Numbered from the stretch's first letter, positions 37,515 to 49,029 are shown. The stretch: DNA of 64,000 nucleotides from Geomonas oryzisoli (GCF_018986915.1 NZ_CP076723.1:2513501-2577500), one strand, 5' to 3'. Translations and numbers: made by a program. Notes: generated by a model not told the origin, from the sequence alone.

Positions 37515-38789
37515 CTACGCCTGGTACACCACCTGCCCCTTGACGACGGTGTACACCGCCTTCCCTTTCATCTTCCACCCCAGGAACGGCGAGTTCTTCG
37601 ACTTCGACTCCAGCTTGGCCGCCTCGACCTGCCACTCCTTGGCCGGGTCGATGACCGTTACGTCGCCGACCGCTCCGACCCTCAGGGTGCCGCGGTCGAC
37701 CCCAAGGATCTTCGCGGGGTTGCACGACATCACCGAAACCAGACCTTTAAGATCGAGAACCCCTTCCTCGACCAGCTTCAGCGACAACGACAGGGAGGTT
37801 TCCAGGCCGACGATGCCGTTCAGCGCAACGTTGAACTCGACGTCCTTCTCGTCCGGGTGGTGCGGAGCGTGGTCGGTGGCGATGGCGTCGATGGTGCCGT
37901 CGGCGAGGCCCGCTTTCATGGCCGCCACGTCAGACTCGCCTCTAAGCGGCGGGTTCATCTTGGCGTTGGTGTTGTAGCCGCGCACCGCGTCGTCGGTAAG
38001 CGTAAAGTAGTGCGGCGCTGTCTCGCAGGTCACCTTGACGCCGCGGGCTTTCGCGTTGCGGATGATGCGCGCGGAACCGGCGGTGGAGATGTGGGCGATG
38101 TGCACCGGCGCGGCGGCGAACTCGGCGAGGTAGACCTCGCGGGCCACCGCGATATTTTCGGCCGCCCAGGGAATCCCCTTCAGGCCGAGCTCGGTAGCTA
38201 CGAACCCTTCGTTCATCACCCCTTCACCTACCAGGGCGAGGTCCTCGGAGTGGGAGATTACGGTGATGCCGATCCCCTTGGCGTACTCGAGGGCGCGGCG
38301 CATCAGTTCAGAGTTGCACACCGGCTTGCCGTCGTCGGAGACCGCGACGCAGCCGGCCTCTTTCAGGTCGCCCATTTCCGCGAGGCTGTCCCCCTTGCTC
38401 CCCTTGGTGATGGAGCCGATCGGGAAGACGTTGACCAGGGCCTCGCTCTTCGCCTTGTTGACCACGTAGCTGGCGACTGCCTTGTTGTCGATGACGGGCG
38501 AGGTGTTCGGCATGCAGGCGACCGAGGTGAAACCGCCTGCCGCAGCGGAGCGGCTCCCGGTGGCGATGTCTTCCTTGTACTCGAGGCCCGGATCGCGCAG
38601 GTGCACGTGCATGTCGATCAGGCCCGGGGTGACCAGGAGCCCGGAGGCGTCGATGGTCTGGGTCCCTTCCGGCGCCGCGATTCCCTGCCCCAGTTCGAGG
38701 ACCACACCGTCGGCAATCAGCACATCCATGGTTTCGTCGATCCCCTGCGAAGGATCGATCACTCGCCCACCTTTTATCAGAAGATTCAT
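37515..38789 (-). CDS. pyrC: Dihydroorotase
   Basis: The 424-residue class I dihydroorotase has the metal-binding HxH in [10 protein letters not shown], the [18 protein letters not shown] motif and [10 protein letters not shown] near the C-terminal half. It closes carbamoyl aspartate to dihydroorotate with zinc. Its position just after pyrB fits the pathway order. GGAGGGG precedes the ATG. Confidence 0.95.
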   Translation of the reverse strand: MNLLIKGGRVIDPSQGIDETMDVLIADGVVLELGQGIAAPEGTQTIDASGLLVTPGLIDMHVHLRDPGLEYKEDIATGSRSAAAGGFTSVACMPNTSPVIDNKAVASYVVNKAKSEALVNVFPIGSITKGSKGDSLAEMGDLKEAGCVAVSDDGKPVCNSELMRRALEYAKGIGITVISHSEDLALVGEGVMNEGFVATELGLKGIPWAAENIAVAREVYLAEFAAAPVHIAHISTAGSARIIRNAKARGVKVTCETAPHYFTLTDDAVRGYNTNAKMNPPLRGESDVAAMKAGLADGTIDAIATDHAPHHPDEKDVEFNVALNGIVGLETSLSLSLKLVEEGVLDLKGLVSVMSCNPAKILGVDRGTLRVGAVGDVTVIDPAKEWQVEAAKLESKSKNSPFLGWKMKGKAVYTVVKGQVVYQA

Positions 38790-38818
38790 CTCTAACCCCT
38801 CCTAAAACCCGTTAAAAG

Positions 38819-38953
38819 GTTCAACGTTCAACGTTCAAGTTGCCGTCCTGCCTGTGGCATCTGACGTGGAACGGCTTGTTCACTGCAGGATTTACTCGGG
38901 TCCAGCGTCCAACCAAAGCGATGAGGTTAACATCGAACGTTGAACGTTGAACG
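38819..38953. repeat. Inverted-arm repeat, family D, copy 2
   Basis: Left arm GTTCAACGTTCAACGTTCAA (38819-38838) and right arm ATCGAACGTTGAACGTTGAA (38932-38951) flank a core of about 95 bases unrelated to the core of copy 1, in the gap between pyrC and pyrB. Confidence 0.8.
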
Positions 38954-38961
38954 GCCTCTCG

Positions 38962-39894
38962 TTACTCCACCGGCTCTCCGCCGCAGACGTGGTACAGCAT
39001 GGCCATCCTGACCGCCACGCCGTTCTCGACCTGCTTCAGGATTGCGGACTGGTCACAGTCGGCCACGCTGGAGGCGAGCTCGACACCGCGGTTGATCGGG
39101 CCGGGGTGCATGACGATGGCATCTTTCTTGGCCAGGGCCAGCACGGCGGGGTTGAGGCCGAAGTAGCGGGAGTACTCACGCATGCTCGGGAGCAGGGTCT
39201 TGCCCTGGCGCTCCAGCTGGATCCTGAGCATCATGACCACGTCGGCCTGGTCCACAGCTTCGCGCATGTCCTTGCAGACGGTGACGTTGCCCAAACGCTC
39301 GACACCGGGGGGCATCATGGTCGGCGGGCCGGCCAAAAAGACCTGGGCGCCCATGGTGGTGAGGCCGTAGATGTTGGAGCGGGCCACGCGGCTGTGGGTG
39401 ATGTCGCCGACGATGGCGACCTTCAGGCCGGCCAGTTTACCGAACTTCTGGCGCATGGTGAGCATGTCGAGGAGCCCCTGGGAGGGGTGCTCGTGGGCGC
39501 CGTCACCGGCGTTGATCACGGAGCAGGAGACGCGCTTGGCAAGGTACTCGTGAGCGCCGGACACCGAGTGGCGCATGACGATGATATCGGGCTTCATGGC
39601 GAGGATGTTGGCGGCGGTGTCGGAGAGGGTCTCACCCTTGACCACGGAACTGGTCGACGCGGTGATGTTGACGGCGTCGGCGGATAACCGCTTGGCAGCG
39701 ATCTCGAAGGAGGTACGGGTCCTGGTGGAGGCCTCGTAGAAAAGGTTGATCACCGTCTTGCCGCGCAGAGTCGGCACTTTCTTGATGTCCCGCTGGTTGA
39801 TCTCGCTTAGGTTGTCCGCCGTGTCGAGGAGCAGTTCGATCTCCTCTTTGGTCAGATCCTTCAGGGCGATGATGTCTTTGTGCCTGAAACCCAT
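38962..39894 (-). CDS. pyrB: Aspartate carbamoyltransferase catalytic subunit
   Basis: The 310-residue enzyme has the carbamoyl-phosphate loop [12 protein letters not shown], the HPSQGLLDM motif and the C-terminal [11 protein letters not shown] typical of aspartate carbamoyltransferase. The start at 39894 (MGFRHKDI) follows a run of G; the longer frame upstream reads through a GC-rich repeat and is rejected. No pyrI regulatory chain is seen. Confidence 0.95.
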   Translation of the reverse strand: MGFRHKDIIALKDLTKEEIELLLDTADNLSEINQRDIKKVPTLRGKTVINLFYEASTRTRTSFEIAAKRLSADAVNITASTSSVVKGETLSDTAANILAMKPDIIVMRHSVSGAHEYLAKRVSCSVINAGDGAHEHPSQGLLDMLTMRQKFGKLAGLKVAIVGDITHSRVARSNIYGLTTMGAQVFLAGPPTMMPPGVERLGNVTVCKDMREAVDQADVVMMLRIQLERQGKTLLPSMREYSRYFGLNPAVLALAKKDAIVMHPGPINRGVELASSVADCDQSAILKQVENGVAVRMAMLYHVCGGEPVE

Positions 39895-39971
39895 GGTCCC
39901 CCCCCAGAAACTAGTTTTGCGCCACGCACCGTTACGTGGCACGTTGAAAACGATCAGAGAATCACATGCAC

Positions 39972-40085
39972 AGCTCCCTCCCCCCTTGCGGGGGAGGGTT
40001 AGGGTGGGGGGGAAGGCGCCATCAGCGTAACAGTTGGCAGCTTCGCCCACCCCCCTGCCCCCTCCCGTCAAGGGAGGGGGGGAGG
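39972..40085. repeat. GC-rich inverted repeat, family A, copy 7 (variant)
   Basis: CTCCCTCCCCCCTTGCGGGG and CCCCTCCCGTCAAGGGAGGG blocks flank a core of about 40 bases in the gap between pyrB and pyrR. The loops differ from the other copies. Confidence 0.75.
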
Positions 40086-40092
40086 AAACAGT

Positions 40093-40638
<546 letters not shown>

Positions 40639-40693
40639 TCATCGGCGTAAGCGCCTGTCGTGAATCGGTTTTGGTGCCGCGCCTGGGCGCGTA

Positions 40694-40735
40694 ATTAAAA
40701 AGAGCCTTTCCGCGCAGGTGGGCGAAAAGGCTCTT
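40694..40735 (-). terminator. Attenuator terminator of the pyr operon
   Basis: Stem AAGAGCCTTTTCGC with GCGGAAAGGCTCTT (40700-40713 and 40722-40735) is followed by TTTTTAATT on the minus strand, 68 bases before the pyrR start codon. Its place between a PyrR-binding loop and pyrR marks it as an attenuator. Confidence 0.8.
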
Positions 40736-40773
40736 CCTTTTGATAGTAAAAGAGTGCTTTATGCTTCACCTTT

Positions 40774-40792
40774 GCTAACCTCACGGGGCTAA
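40774..40792 (-). promoter_or_regulatory. PyrR-binding loop (anti-antiterminator) in the pyr leader
   Basis: On the minus strand the leader reads TTAGCCCCGTGAGGTTAGC, matching the PyrR recognition pattern (UCCNGNGAGGU-like loop closed by a short stem; here GCC/GGT and TTAG/TTAGC arms). It lies about 40 bases before the terminator stem, in the correct order for UMP-dependent attenuation. Confidence 0.78.
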
Positions 40793-40820
40793 TTTAAAAG
40801 GCATCGGATAAATTTGAGAC

Positions 40821-40849
40821 AAAGTAGCATCGAGGCTCATCGGAGTCAA
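40821..40849 (-). promoter_or_regulatory. Sigma-70 promoter of the pyr operon
   Basis: On the minus strand TTGACT (40844-40849), a 17-base spacer and TACTTT (40821-40826). The leader would be about 190 bases, enough for the attenuator. Confidence 0.65.
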
Positions 40850-40998
40850 GGAAAAGGAAGCCGTAAACAGACGGAATCCGATTAAGATTCACTTACAAAT
40901 CTACAGCTACAGTACCTGTGTCTGGCTCAGCGATGCCGGGACATACCACTTCCGCTCCGGGAGTTCTCCTGCTCTCAATTCGACCGCCCTCGCCGTCC

Positions 40999-41027
40999 TT
41001 GCCATACCGAGGTCAAAATGCTATAAA
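40999..41027 (+). promoter_or_regulatory. Sigma-70 promoter of yhbY
   Basis: TTGCCA (40999-41004), a 17-base spacer and TATAAA (41022-41027), about 80 bases before the start codon. Confidence 0.65.
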
Positions 41028-41115
41028 GCTCGCACCGTTTTCGGAATAATACTGACTTTTTGCAGACAGTACCGGGCCTGCCCCGGCTCGCTGCATGGGT
41101 ACAAAGGAAGAAGTG

Positions 41116-41412
41116 ATGTTGACAGGAAAGCAGAAGAGGTTTCTCCGCGCACTCGGCCACGGCCTGAAGCCGGTGATCCAGGTGGGCAAGAGCGACGTCA
41201 GCGAAGCACTCATCAAGGAGACCGTGGAGGCGCTGGCCAGCCACGAACTGATCAAGGTGAAGGTGCTCGAGAGTTGCCTCATGGATCGCCACAGCGTGGC
41301 CGAAGAGCTTTGCGCCGCCTGCGAGGCGGAACTGGCGCAGGTGCTGGGGCGCACCCTCTTGCTCTACAAGCCGGCCAAGGAGCCGAAACTGGAGCTTCCC
41401 AAGGGAAAGTAA
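41116..41412 (+). CDS. yhbY: YhbY family ribosome-assembly RNA-binding protein (CRM domain)
   Basis: The 98-residue protein is a single CRM domain: LTGKQKRFLRALGHGLKPVIQVGK, then the GxxG-like loop and a helical C-terminus. YhbY-type proteins bind 23S rRNA during large-subunit assembly. The ATG at 41116 follows AAGGAAG; an in-frame ATG at 41095 lacks a ribosome site. It is a single-gene unit with its own promoter and a shared bidirectional terminator downstream. Confidence 0.92.
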   Translation: MLTGKQKRFLRALGHGLKPVIQVGKSDVSEALIKETVEALASHELIKVKVLESCLMDRHSVAEELCAACEAELAQVLGRTLLLYKPAKEPKLELPKGK

Positions 41413-41418
41413 GCGCGG

Positions 41419-41521
41419 CAGAAGGGACTGGCTCCGTTAGGTGCCTGCCCCTTTAGCAGAACGCTCCTTTCAGCCAGCCACCCAGCACTAAGGGGACAGC
41501 CACCTGGCGGAGCAAGTCCCC
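41419..41521. repeat. Pair of family I repeats in opposite orientation
   Basis: AAGGGACTGGCTCCGTTAGG (from 41422) and its inverted relative AAGGGGACAGCCACCTGGCG (from 41491) flank a short core that contains AACGCTCCTTTCAGCCAGCC, similar to the sequence after ltaE at 26562-26584. Confidence 0.65.
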
Positions 41522-41525
41522 TCAA

Positions 41526-41560
41526 CAAAAAGCCTCCCCGGACACCGGGGAGGCTTTTTA
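41526..41560. terminator. Bidirectional terminator between yhbY and bacteriohemerythrin
   Basis: Stem AGCCTCCCCGG with CCGGGGAGGCT (about 41531-41555) has T tracts on both strands (TTTTTAATTT on plus, TTTTTGTT on minus), serving both convergent genes. Confidence 0.88.
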
Positions 41561-41578
41561 ATTTCAAAAAGGAACGAA

Positions 41579-41986
41579 CTAGCGCAGCCCGGACGCGTTG
41601 AACAGGGCCGAGTACTTCATGTCCGTCCCCAGGATATGGTCCTGCAGCCAGCGCTTGAGGAATTCCAGGATCTCGGCCGTGAAGATGAGCCCCTGGTTGT
41701 CGACCCGGTTTTTCAGGTCCAGCGCCTTGGCCGCAAATTCTTCGTGCTCTCTCTTGTGTGCCTGGAACTCCGGGTACTGCAGTCTTTGCATGTAAGCCTC
41801 TTCGCTCTGGAAATGGCTGGTGACGTAGGTCACCATGGAGGCGATGATTTCCTTCTGCGCCTCCTTTCCCGCCCGCGCCATGTGCGCGTCGTGCAGCGAA
41901 TTCAACATCTCCACCAGCTTCTTGTGCTGATCGTCAATCTCCTTAACCTTTACGCTCAGTGCATCACTCCATTCAAGATAAGCCAT
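41579..41986 (-). CDS. Bacteriohemerythrin
   Basis: The 135-residue protein has the full set of di-iron ligands of the hemerythrin four-helix bundle: DQHKKLV near residue 20, HFQSEEAYM near 58, HKREHEEF near 74 and [10 protein letters not shown] near 114. It binds oxygen reversibly at a di-iron centre and may buffer or sense oxygen in this predicted anaerobe. It stands alone with GAGGTGA before the ATG and ends at the bidirectional terminator. Confidence 0.93.
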   Translation of the reverse strand: MAYLEWSDALSVKVKEIDDQHKKLVEMLNSLHDAHMARAGKEAQKEIIASMVTYVTSHFQSEEAYMQRLQYPEFQAHKREHEEFAAKALDLKNRVDNQGLIFTAEILEFLKRWLQDHILGTDMKYSALFNASGLR

Positions 41987-42106
41987 TCAGATCACCTCAA
42001 CCGTATTGTTTTCCCTGAGCGCGTAATTATCACAGCTTTCATCTAAGGATCAAGTCACAGAATTGCACTTTTTCTGTTTACAGATACAGTGTCGCCCACT
42101 CCAGTG

Positions 42107-43255
42107 TCAGACCCTCTCGTATGGCTCGAACAGCCTCTTGAACTCGTCCAGTGCGAAGCGGTCGGTCATGCCGGCGATATAGTCGCAGATCACCCGCTCG
42201 CGCCCTTCACGCTCCATCTTCACCTGGTGCTTCATGGGGAGCAGCGTCGGATGTTTCAGGTAGACCTCGAACAATTCGGCCAGGTAGCGCTCGGCCTTGA
42301 CCCGCATCCTCTCGACCTTGTAGTGGCGGTACAGGTTCTGGAACAGGAAGCGCTTGAGCTGCGCGTTGCGTTCGGTCATGGCGGGGCTGAAACTGACCAC
42401 CGGGACGTTCACCCTTCTCAGGTCCTCCTGGCTCTCGATCTTCAGCTTGGCAAGGTTCTCCGCCGTGGTCTGCACAAGATCGTTGATCAGCACACCGATC
42501 AGGGCGCTCACGGTCTGGCATACGCCCCGCTCGACGTCCATGTCGGGGTATCTGGACATGATCCCCTCGTGCACCACGTTCCAGAGCTCCACTTTCTTGA
42601 GCTGGCCAAGATTGATGTACCCGGACTTCAGGCCGTCGTCGATGTCGTGGTTGTTGTATGCGATCTCGTCGGCGAAGTTGATGAGCTGCGCCTCTATGGT
42701 CGGGACGGTTCCGGGGAGGAATTCGGCGAAGATCGGGGCGGGGGAATCGTAGGGGGAGGAATGCTTGGCGATGCCTTCGCGCACCTCCCAGGAGAGGTTG
42801 AGGCCGTTGAAGCCGGGGTAACGCTCCTCCAGTTCGTCCACCACCCTCAGTGACTGCAGGTTGTGCTCGAAGCCGCCGCACCCGTCCATCAGGCGGTTCA
42901 GCACCTCCTCCCCGGTGTGCCCAAAGGGGGTGTGCCCGAGATCGTGGGCGAGGGCGAGCGCCTCGGTCAGCTCTTCGTTAAGCCCGAGCCTCCTCGCGAT
43001 CCCCTTCCCTATCTGGGCCACTTCGAGCGAATGGGTGAGGCGGGTGCGGTAGTAATCCCCTTCGTGGTTGACGAAGACCTGGGTCTTGTACTCCAGGCGC
43101 CTGAAGGCGGCGCAGTGGATGATGCGGTCGCGATCCCGTTCGAAAGCGGGACGGTTGTCCCTGAATTCCTCATGGTACTTGCGTCCGCGGGATGTGGCAC
43201 TGGTGGCCGCATAGCCGGCCAGGTCGCTGCGCTCCAAGGCATTGCCCTCTTTCAT
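42107..43255 (-). CDS. dgt: Deoxyguanosinetriphosphate triphosphohydrolase-like protein
   Basis: The 382-residue HD-domain protein carries the metal ligands in RLTHSLEVAQIGKGIAR and ALAHDLGHTPFGHTGEE, plus the later NFADEIAYNNHDIDDGL. It hydrolyses dNTPs to nucleoside and triphosphate, tuning the nucleotide pool. The length matches type 2 dGTPase-like enzymes. It has its own strong promoter (43291-43318). Confidence 0.93.
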   Translation of the reverse strand: MKEGNALERSDLAGYAATSATSRGRKYHEEFRDNRPAFERDRDRIIHCAAFRRLEYKTQVFVNHEGDYYRTRLTHSLEVAQIGKGIARRLGLNEELTEALALAHDLGHTPFGHTGEEVLNRLMDGCGGFEHNLQSLRVVDELEERYPGFNGLNLSWEVREGIAKHSSPYDSPAPIFAEFLPGTVPTIEAQLINFADEIAYNNHDIDDGLKSGYINLGQLKKVELWNVVHEGIMSRYPDMDVERGVCQTVSALIGVLINDLVQTTAENLAKLKIESQEDLRRVNVPVVSFSPAMTERNAQLKRFLFQNLYRHYKVERMRVKAERYLAELFEVYLKHPTLLPMKHQVKMEREGRERVICDYIAGMTDRFALDEFKRLFEPYERV

Positions 43256-43290
43256 CCGCCCCCCTGCTCAAGTCAGTTAAAAGTAGGTAA

Positions 43291-43318
43291 TTTATATACT
43301 GGCCGCCAACCCTGTCAA
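43291..43318 (-). promoter_or_regulatory. Sigma-70 promoter of dgt
   Basis: On the minus strand TTGACA (43313-43318), a 16-base spacer and TATAAA (43291-43296), giving a leader of about 30 bases. Confidence 0.75.
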
Positions 43319-43478
43319 CAGCAAACTTGATTGACCTTATCCATCCATCGTGCTAATAGAGCAGCTTGCGGCGTAATGTCATACACACCTGCCGCCCGAC
43401 ACGCTGCCACAGGATCAGACCCTGTGCAGAAGAGGGAGTTGTTCTTTTTATGACGTACCTAAACCGGAGATGCTCTTC

Positions 43479-44060
43479 ATGCGGGTGATCGCGGGAAGCG
43501 CCCGCGGCCGCCAGCTTTTGGCCCCCAAAAACCAGCGGGTACGCCCGACCGCGGACCGCGTCAAGGAGGCGCTCTTCAGCATCCTGGTGAGTCGCCTGGG
43601 TGACCTGTCGGGCATGCGGGTACTGGACATCTTCGCCGGCACCGGCAACCTCGGCATCGAGGCGCTCAGCCGTGGCGCGGAAAGCGCGGTGTTCATCGAC
43701 TCGCACCGGGAGTCCGCGGAGCTGATCCGCAAGAACCTGGAAGGGACCAGGCTCTCCGACCGGGCCAAGGTCGTGGTGCAGGAAGCCGCCGCGGCGGTAA
43801 GATGGCTCTCCCGCGGCGAGGCGGCCTTCCACCTGGTGTTCCTCGACCCACCCTACGCCGAGGGGCACACGCAAAGGTTGCTGGAGTTGCTGTCGACCTC
43901 GCCGCTCATCGATGCCGGCACCACCGTGGTCGCCGAGTTCTCCGCCAAAGAGGATGTACCAACCCGTTTCGGCAGGCTGGCTGAAAGCGAGCGCCGCATC
44001 TACGGCGACACCGCCCTCTCCTTCCTGACCCTTTCCGACAGAGGTGAACCGTGCCCTTGA
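43479..44060 (+). CDS. rsmD: 16S rRNA (guanine(966)-N(2))-methyltransferase RsmD
   Basis: The 193-residue SAM-dependent enzyme begins MRVIAGSARGRQL, has the SAM loop LDIFAGTGNLGIEALSRGA and the catalytic LVFLDPPYAEG motif. It methylates G966 of 16S rRNA. The ATG at 43479 is preferred to 43470 because GGAG sits ten bases upstream of it. It overlaps coaD by 10 bases, a very common rsmD-coaD pairing. Confidence 0.94.
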   Translation: MRVIAGSARGRQLLAPKNQRVRPTADRVKEALFSILVSRLGDLSGMRVLDIFAGTGNLGIEALSRGAESAVFIDSHRESAELIRKNLEGTRLSDRAKVVVQEAAAAVRWLSRGEAAFHLVFLDPPYAEGHTQRLLELLSTSPLIDAGTTVVAEFSAKEDVPTRFGRLAESERRIYGDTALSFLTLSDRGEPCP

Positions 44061-44542
44061 GAGTGGCTGTCTATCCCGGCTCCTTCGACCCCGTAACCTA
44101 CGGCCATCTGGACATCATCGACCGCGCCCTCAAGATCTTCGACGGCGTGATCGTGGCCGTTGCCAGAAACTCCGAGAAGAACGCCCTGTTCACGGTCCAG
44201 GAGCGGATCGACATGCTCACCGAGATCCTGAAGGACCGCCCGCAGGCGCGGGTGGAGACCTTCGAGGGGCTCTTGGTCGACTATGTGCGCCGCGCCGGCG
44301 CCACCGTGGTCATCCGCGGTCTGCGGGCGGTTTCCGACTTCGAGTTCGAGTTCCAGCTGGCGCAGATGAACCGCAACATCACCCGCGAGGTGGAGACGCT
44401 GTTCATGATGACCTCGGTCCCCTACAGCTACCTCTCCTCCTCCATCGTGAAAGAGGTGAGTCACCTGAACGGTCCGGTGGACAAGCTGGTGCCGCCGCTG
44501 GTGCAGGGCGCCCTGGACGCGAAGTTCAGGCCGGGGCGCTGA
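44051..44542 (+). CDS. coaD: Phosphopantetheine adenylyltransferase
   Basis: The 163-residue enzyme has the nucleotidyltransferase motif YPGSFDPVTYGHLDII and the C-terminal SYLSSSIVKEV. It makes dephospho-CoA from phosphopantetheine and ATP, the fourth step of CoA synthesis. The start is GTG at 44051, inside the end of rsmD, with GAGGTG upstream. A terminator follows at 44581. Confidence 0.95.
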   Translation: MPLRVAVYPGSFDPVTYGHLDIIDRALKIFDGVIVAVARNSEKNALFTVQERIDMLTEILKDRPQARVETFEGLLVDYVRRAGATVVIRGLRAVSDFEFEFQLAQMNRNITREVETLFMMTSVPYSYLSSSIVKEVSHLNGPVDKLVPPLVQGALDAKFRPGR

Positions 44543-44579
44543 CATGCCCGGCTGCCAGGTAGATCACGTTCAATAACAG

Positions 44580-44613
44580 AAAAGGCGCTTGCGGACAGCA
44601 GCGCCTTTTTTTT
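44580..44613 (+). terminator. Rho-independent terminator after coaD
   Basis: A 9 bp stem, AAAGGCGCT with AGCGCCTTT (44581-44589 and 44600-44608), is followed by a run of T. Confidence 0.88.
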
Positions 44614-44642
44614 ATTCCCGCAGGACTGTCACAGGAGGCCGT

Positions 44643-44834
44643 ATGATCAGCAAGGATATGACCATCAGCGAAATCCTCAGGCGCTACCCGCAAACCCTCC
44701 CCGTCTTCGAGCGTTACGGCCTGGACTGCTACGACTGCCAGATCGCCGACTTCGAGCAACTGGAGCACGGCGCCACCGTGCACAAGGCCGACCTCAAGGC
44801 CCTGCTCGAGGAGTTGAACAAAAGCATCTCCTGA
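44643..44834 (+). CDS. DUF1858 domain-containing protein
   Basis: The 63-residue protein is a second DUF1858 domain in the window: MTISEILRRYPQTLPVFERY followed by a CYDCQ motif (CxxC) and a helical C-terminal half. A redox or metal-binding role is inferred from the Cys pair. The ATG at 44643 follows AGGAGG. It stands alone, between the coaD terminator and a repeat-rich gap. It is about as divergent from the 30879 paralogue as separate subfamilies would be. Function unknown. Confidence 0.82.
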   Translation: MISKDMTISEILRRYPQTLPVFERYGLDCYDCQIADFEQLEHGATVHKADLKALLEELNKSIS

Positions 44835-45352
44835 GCTCACCCGCCTAACCTTCTTTCTCAACATTTTAGCGACCACCCTTGCCCGTCCCCTCTCCCTGCG
44901 GGAGAGGGTGCCCGAAGGGCGGTGAGGGCTCTGCCGTTCCCTTCCCCCTTGTGGTTCTCCTGGTTCCCAAGCTCCAGCGTGGGAACTCATATGGCGCAAA
45001 GCTCCAGCTTTGCATCCGAGGGAGGTTGGAGCTTCGGAGATGCTTTGCGTTCCCAAGGCGGACCTTGGGAACGAGATCAAAAGCAAATCCCCCCCTGCCC
45101 CCCCTTCGCAAAGGGGGGCACCCTGGTGCACGTTCGGCGCTTCGCAGGTGTCACTATCCATGCTCCCGGAACTCTCCGAAGAACCTTTACAGACGCGTCG
45201 GTTCGATAACAGTAAACGCGATTTTAAAACAGGGTAAAACGATTGACCCTACCCCCAAAGCACCCTTGCCTGAAGGCCGCCGGACGTGCTACCCTCAGTC
45301 ACCTCGCGGCGTTATCGATAGGATTAATTTTTTCTTGTTTTCACTATTTAAA
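44835..45352. other. Repeat-rich intergenic region before the XRE-cupin gene
   Basis: This stretch holds a CCCTCTCCCTGCGGGAGAGGG palindrome with a GTGCCCGAAGGGCGG tail (about 44886-44930), a family C repeat (44961-45083), a GGGGGG-rich stem (45091-45122) and about 200 bases in which nothing recognisable was found. Confidence 0.55.
44961..45083. repeat. Dispersed repeat, family C, copy 2
   Basis: Near-identical to 10455-10575: GGTTCCCAAGCTCCAGCGTG, then AAAGCTCCAGCTTTGCATCC and finally AAGGCGGACCTTGGGAACGA. Differences are scattered point changes. Confidence 0.85.
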
Positions 45353-45380
45353 TTGACTTTTTACCAAAACTGAATAATTT
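45353..45380 (+). promoter_or_regulatory. Sigma-70 promoter of the XRE-cupin gene
   Basis: TTGACT (45353-45358), a 16-base spacer and TAATTT (45375-45380) in a markedly AT-rich stretch, about 45 bases before the start codon. Confidence 0.6.
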
Positions 45381-45423
45381 TAGCCGAAGTAAAACGGTGG
45401 ATTATTCGCCACAGGAGCAGCGC

Positions 45424-45987
45424 ATGTCAGAGTACAACATCGGGTCGAGACTGAAGAAACTGCGACAGGCCCGGAAACTTACCCTGCAGGCGGTGGCCAA
45501 CGAGACCGGTTTCTCCCCGGCCCTGATCTCGCAGATCGAGAACGACAACGTTTCCCCCCCGATAGCCACCCTCTCGAAGATCGCCAAGTTCTTCGACATC
45601 AAGCTGGCCCAACTGTTCAGCGAGGACGAGGATGACCGCAAGTGGGAGGTGGTGCGCGCGCACGAACGGCGCATCGTGCCCCGGGTGATCTCCAAGGAGG
45701 GGACCAAGCAGGGGTACTTCTACGAATCCCTCTCCTTCTACAAGCAGAACAAGAAGATGGACGCCTTCATGGTCACCCTGACCGAGAAGGCGCCGGAGGC
45801 CAACACATACAGCCATGACGGCGAGGAGTTCATCTACGTCATGAAAGGCAACGCCGATTTTCTCCTGGACGACAAGAAGATCACCCTGCACGAAGGGGAT
45901 TCCCTCTATTTCGAATCGAGCATCGGGCACCGGCTTCTGAGCCACGACGGCAAAGAGGTGAGGGTTCTGGTGGTCGTGACGAAATAA
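45424..45987 (+). CDS. XRE family transcriptional regulator with C-terminal cupin domain
   Basis: The 187-residue protein has an N-terminal XRE helix-turn-helix (about 5-62; [21 protein letters not shown]) and a C-terminal cupin (about 105-185; [20 protein letters not shown], then [16 protein letters not shown]). Such proteins sense a small molecule in the cupin barrel and control adjacent metabolic genes. The ATG at 45424 follows AGGAGC. The malic enzyme gene starts 64 bases downstream on the same strand and is the likely target or co-transcribed gene. Confidence 0.88.
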   Translation: MSEYNIGSRLKKLRQARKLTLQAVANETGFSPALISQIENDNVSPPIATLSKIAKFFDIKLAQLFSEDEDDRKWEVVRAHERRIVPRVISKEGTKQGYFYESLSFYKQNKKMDAFMVTLTEKAPEANTYSHDGEEFIYVMKGNADFLLDDKKITLHEGDSLYFESSIGHRLLSHDGKEVRVLVVVTK

Positions 45988-46051
45988 ATCACAAGCAGAA
46001 CAGATTCAATGGCGGGCAGCCGCTCATCCTGTGGATCAAAGGAGGACGTAC

Positions 46052-48301
<2,250 letters not shown>

Positions 48302-48305
48302 CCAG

Positions 48306-48345
48306 AGCGGCCTCCGCACGTATACCGGGCGGAGGCCGCTTTTCC
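48306..48345 (+). terminator. Rho-independent terminator after maeB
   Basis: Stem AGCGGCCTCCGC with GGCGGAGGCCGCT (48306-48317 and 48328-48340) is followed by TTTCC. Confidence 0.8.
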
Positions 48346-48374
48346 TTGACTTGAGCGGAGTTTCGGCTTAAAAA
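48346..48374 (+). promoter_or_regulatory. Candidate promoter of the carbonic anhydrase gene
   Basis: TTGACT (48346-48351), a 17-base spacer and TAAAAA (48369-48374), 40 bases before the ATG. Confidence 0.5.
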
Positions 48375-48413
48375 ACCGTTTTGCACATCTAACTACCAAG
48401 GAAACGGAGAACA

Positions 48414-48956
48414 ATGACTCTTCTCGATAAAGTCCTGACCCACAATAAAAGATTCGTCCGTCCCGGAGCCTTTCCTCCCCTTCCCAAAGATCCCAAGAAG
48501 CAGCTTGCCATCTTCACCTGCATGGACACCCGGCTGGTCGACTTCCTCGAGCCCGCCATGGGGATCAAGCGCGGCGACGCCAAGGTGATCAAGAACGCGG
48601 GCAACACGCTGGTCGATCCCAACGGCGGCGTGATCCGCAGCCTCGTGGCCGCGGTGTTCCTGCTCGGCGTCGAGGAGATCTTCGTGATCGGCCACAAGGA
48701 TTGCGGCATGGGGTCCGTGGACGTGCAGCAGCTCAAGGAAAAGATGGTGGAGCGCGGTGTCGATCCGGCCGCCATCGAGGCCCTGGACCCCGATCTCGGC
48801 CAGTGGGTGGGCGCCTTCAGCTGCCCGGAGGAGAACGTGGAGCGTGTCACCGGGATCATCCGCAACAGCCCGCTGATCCCCAAGGACGTGCCGGTGCATG
48901 GCCTCATCTTCTGCCCCAACGACGGTCACCTCGAAGTGGTGGTGCCCGGGTACTAA
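48414..48956 (+). CDS. Beta-class carbonic anhydrase
   Basis: The 180-residue protein has the zinc ligands and catalytic dyad of beta carbonic anhydrases: CMDTR near residue 36 and GHKDCGM near 91-97. It interconverts CO2 and bicarbonate. The short length and insert before the C-terminus match the small beta subclass found in anaerobes. Its location right after maeB, a CO2-releasing enzyme, and in a genome using bicarbonate for CarAB, is sensible but not evidence of coupling. CGGAGA precedes the ATG. Confidence 0.92.
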   Translation: MTLLDKVLTHNKRFVRPGAFPPLPKDPKKQLAIFTCMDTRLVDFLEPAMGIKRGDAKVIKNAGNTLVDPNGGVIRSLVAAVFLLGVEEIFVIGHKDCGMGSVDVQQLKEKMVERGVDPAAIEALDPDLGQWVGAFSCPEENVERVTGIIRNSPLIPKDVPVHGLIFCPNDGHLEVVVPGY

Positions 48957-48988
48957 AGCCGTGAGGCCGTGCCCTGGGCCGGATTCAT

Positions 48989-49029
48989 AAAGCCCGTGTC
49001 TCTCAGAGGAGAACGCGGGCTTTATTTTT
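48989..49029 (+). terminator. Rho-independent terminator after carbonic anhydrase
   Basis: Stem AAAGCCCGTG with CGCGGGCTTT (48989-48998 and 49014-49023) is followed by ATTTTTG. Confidence 0.8.
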
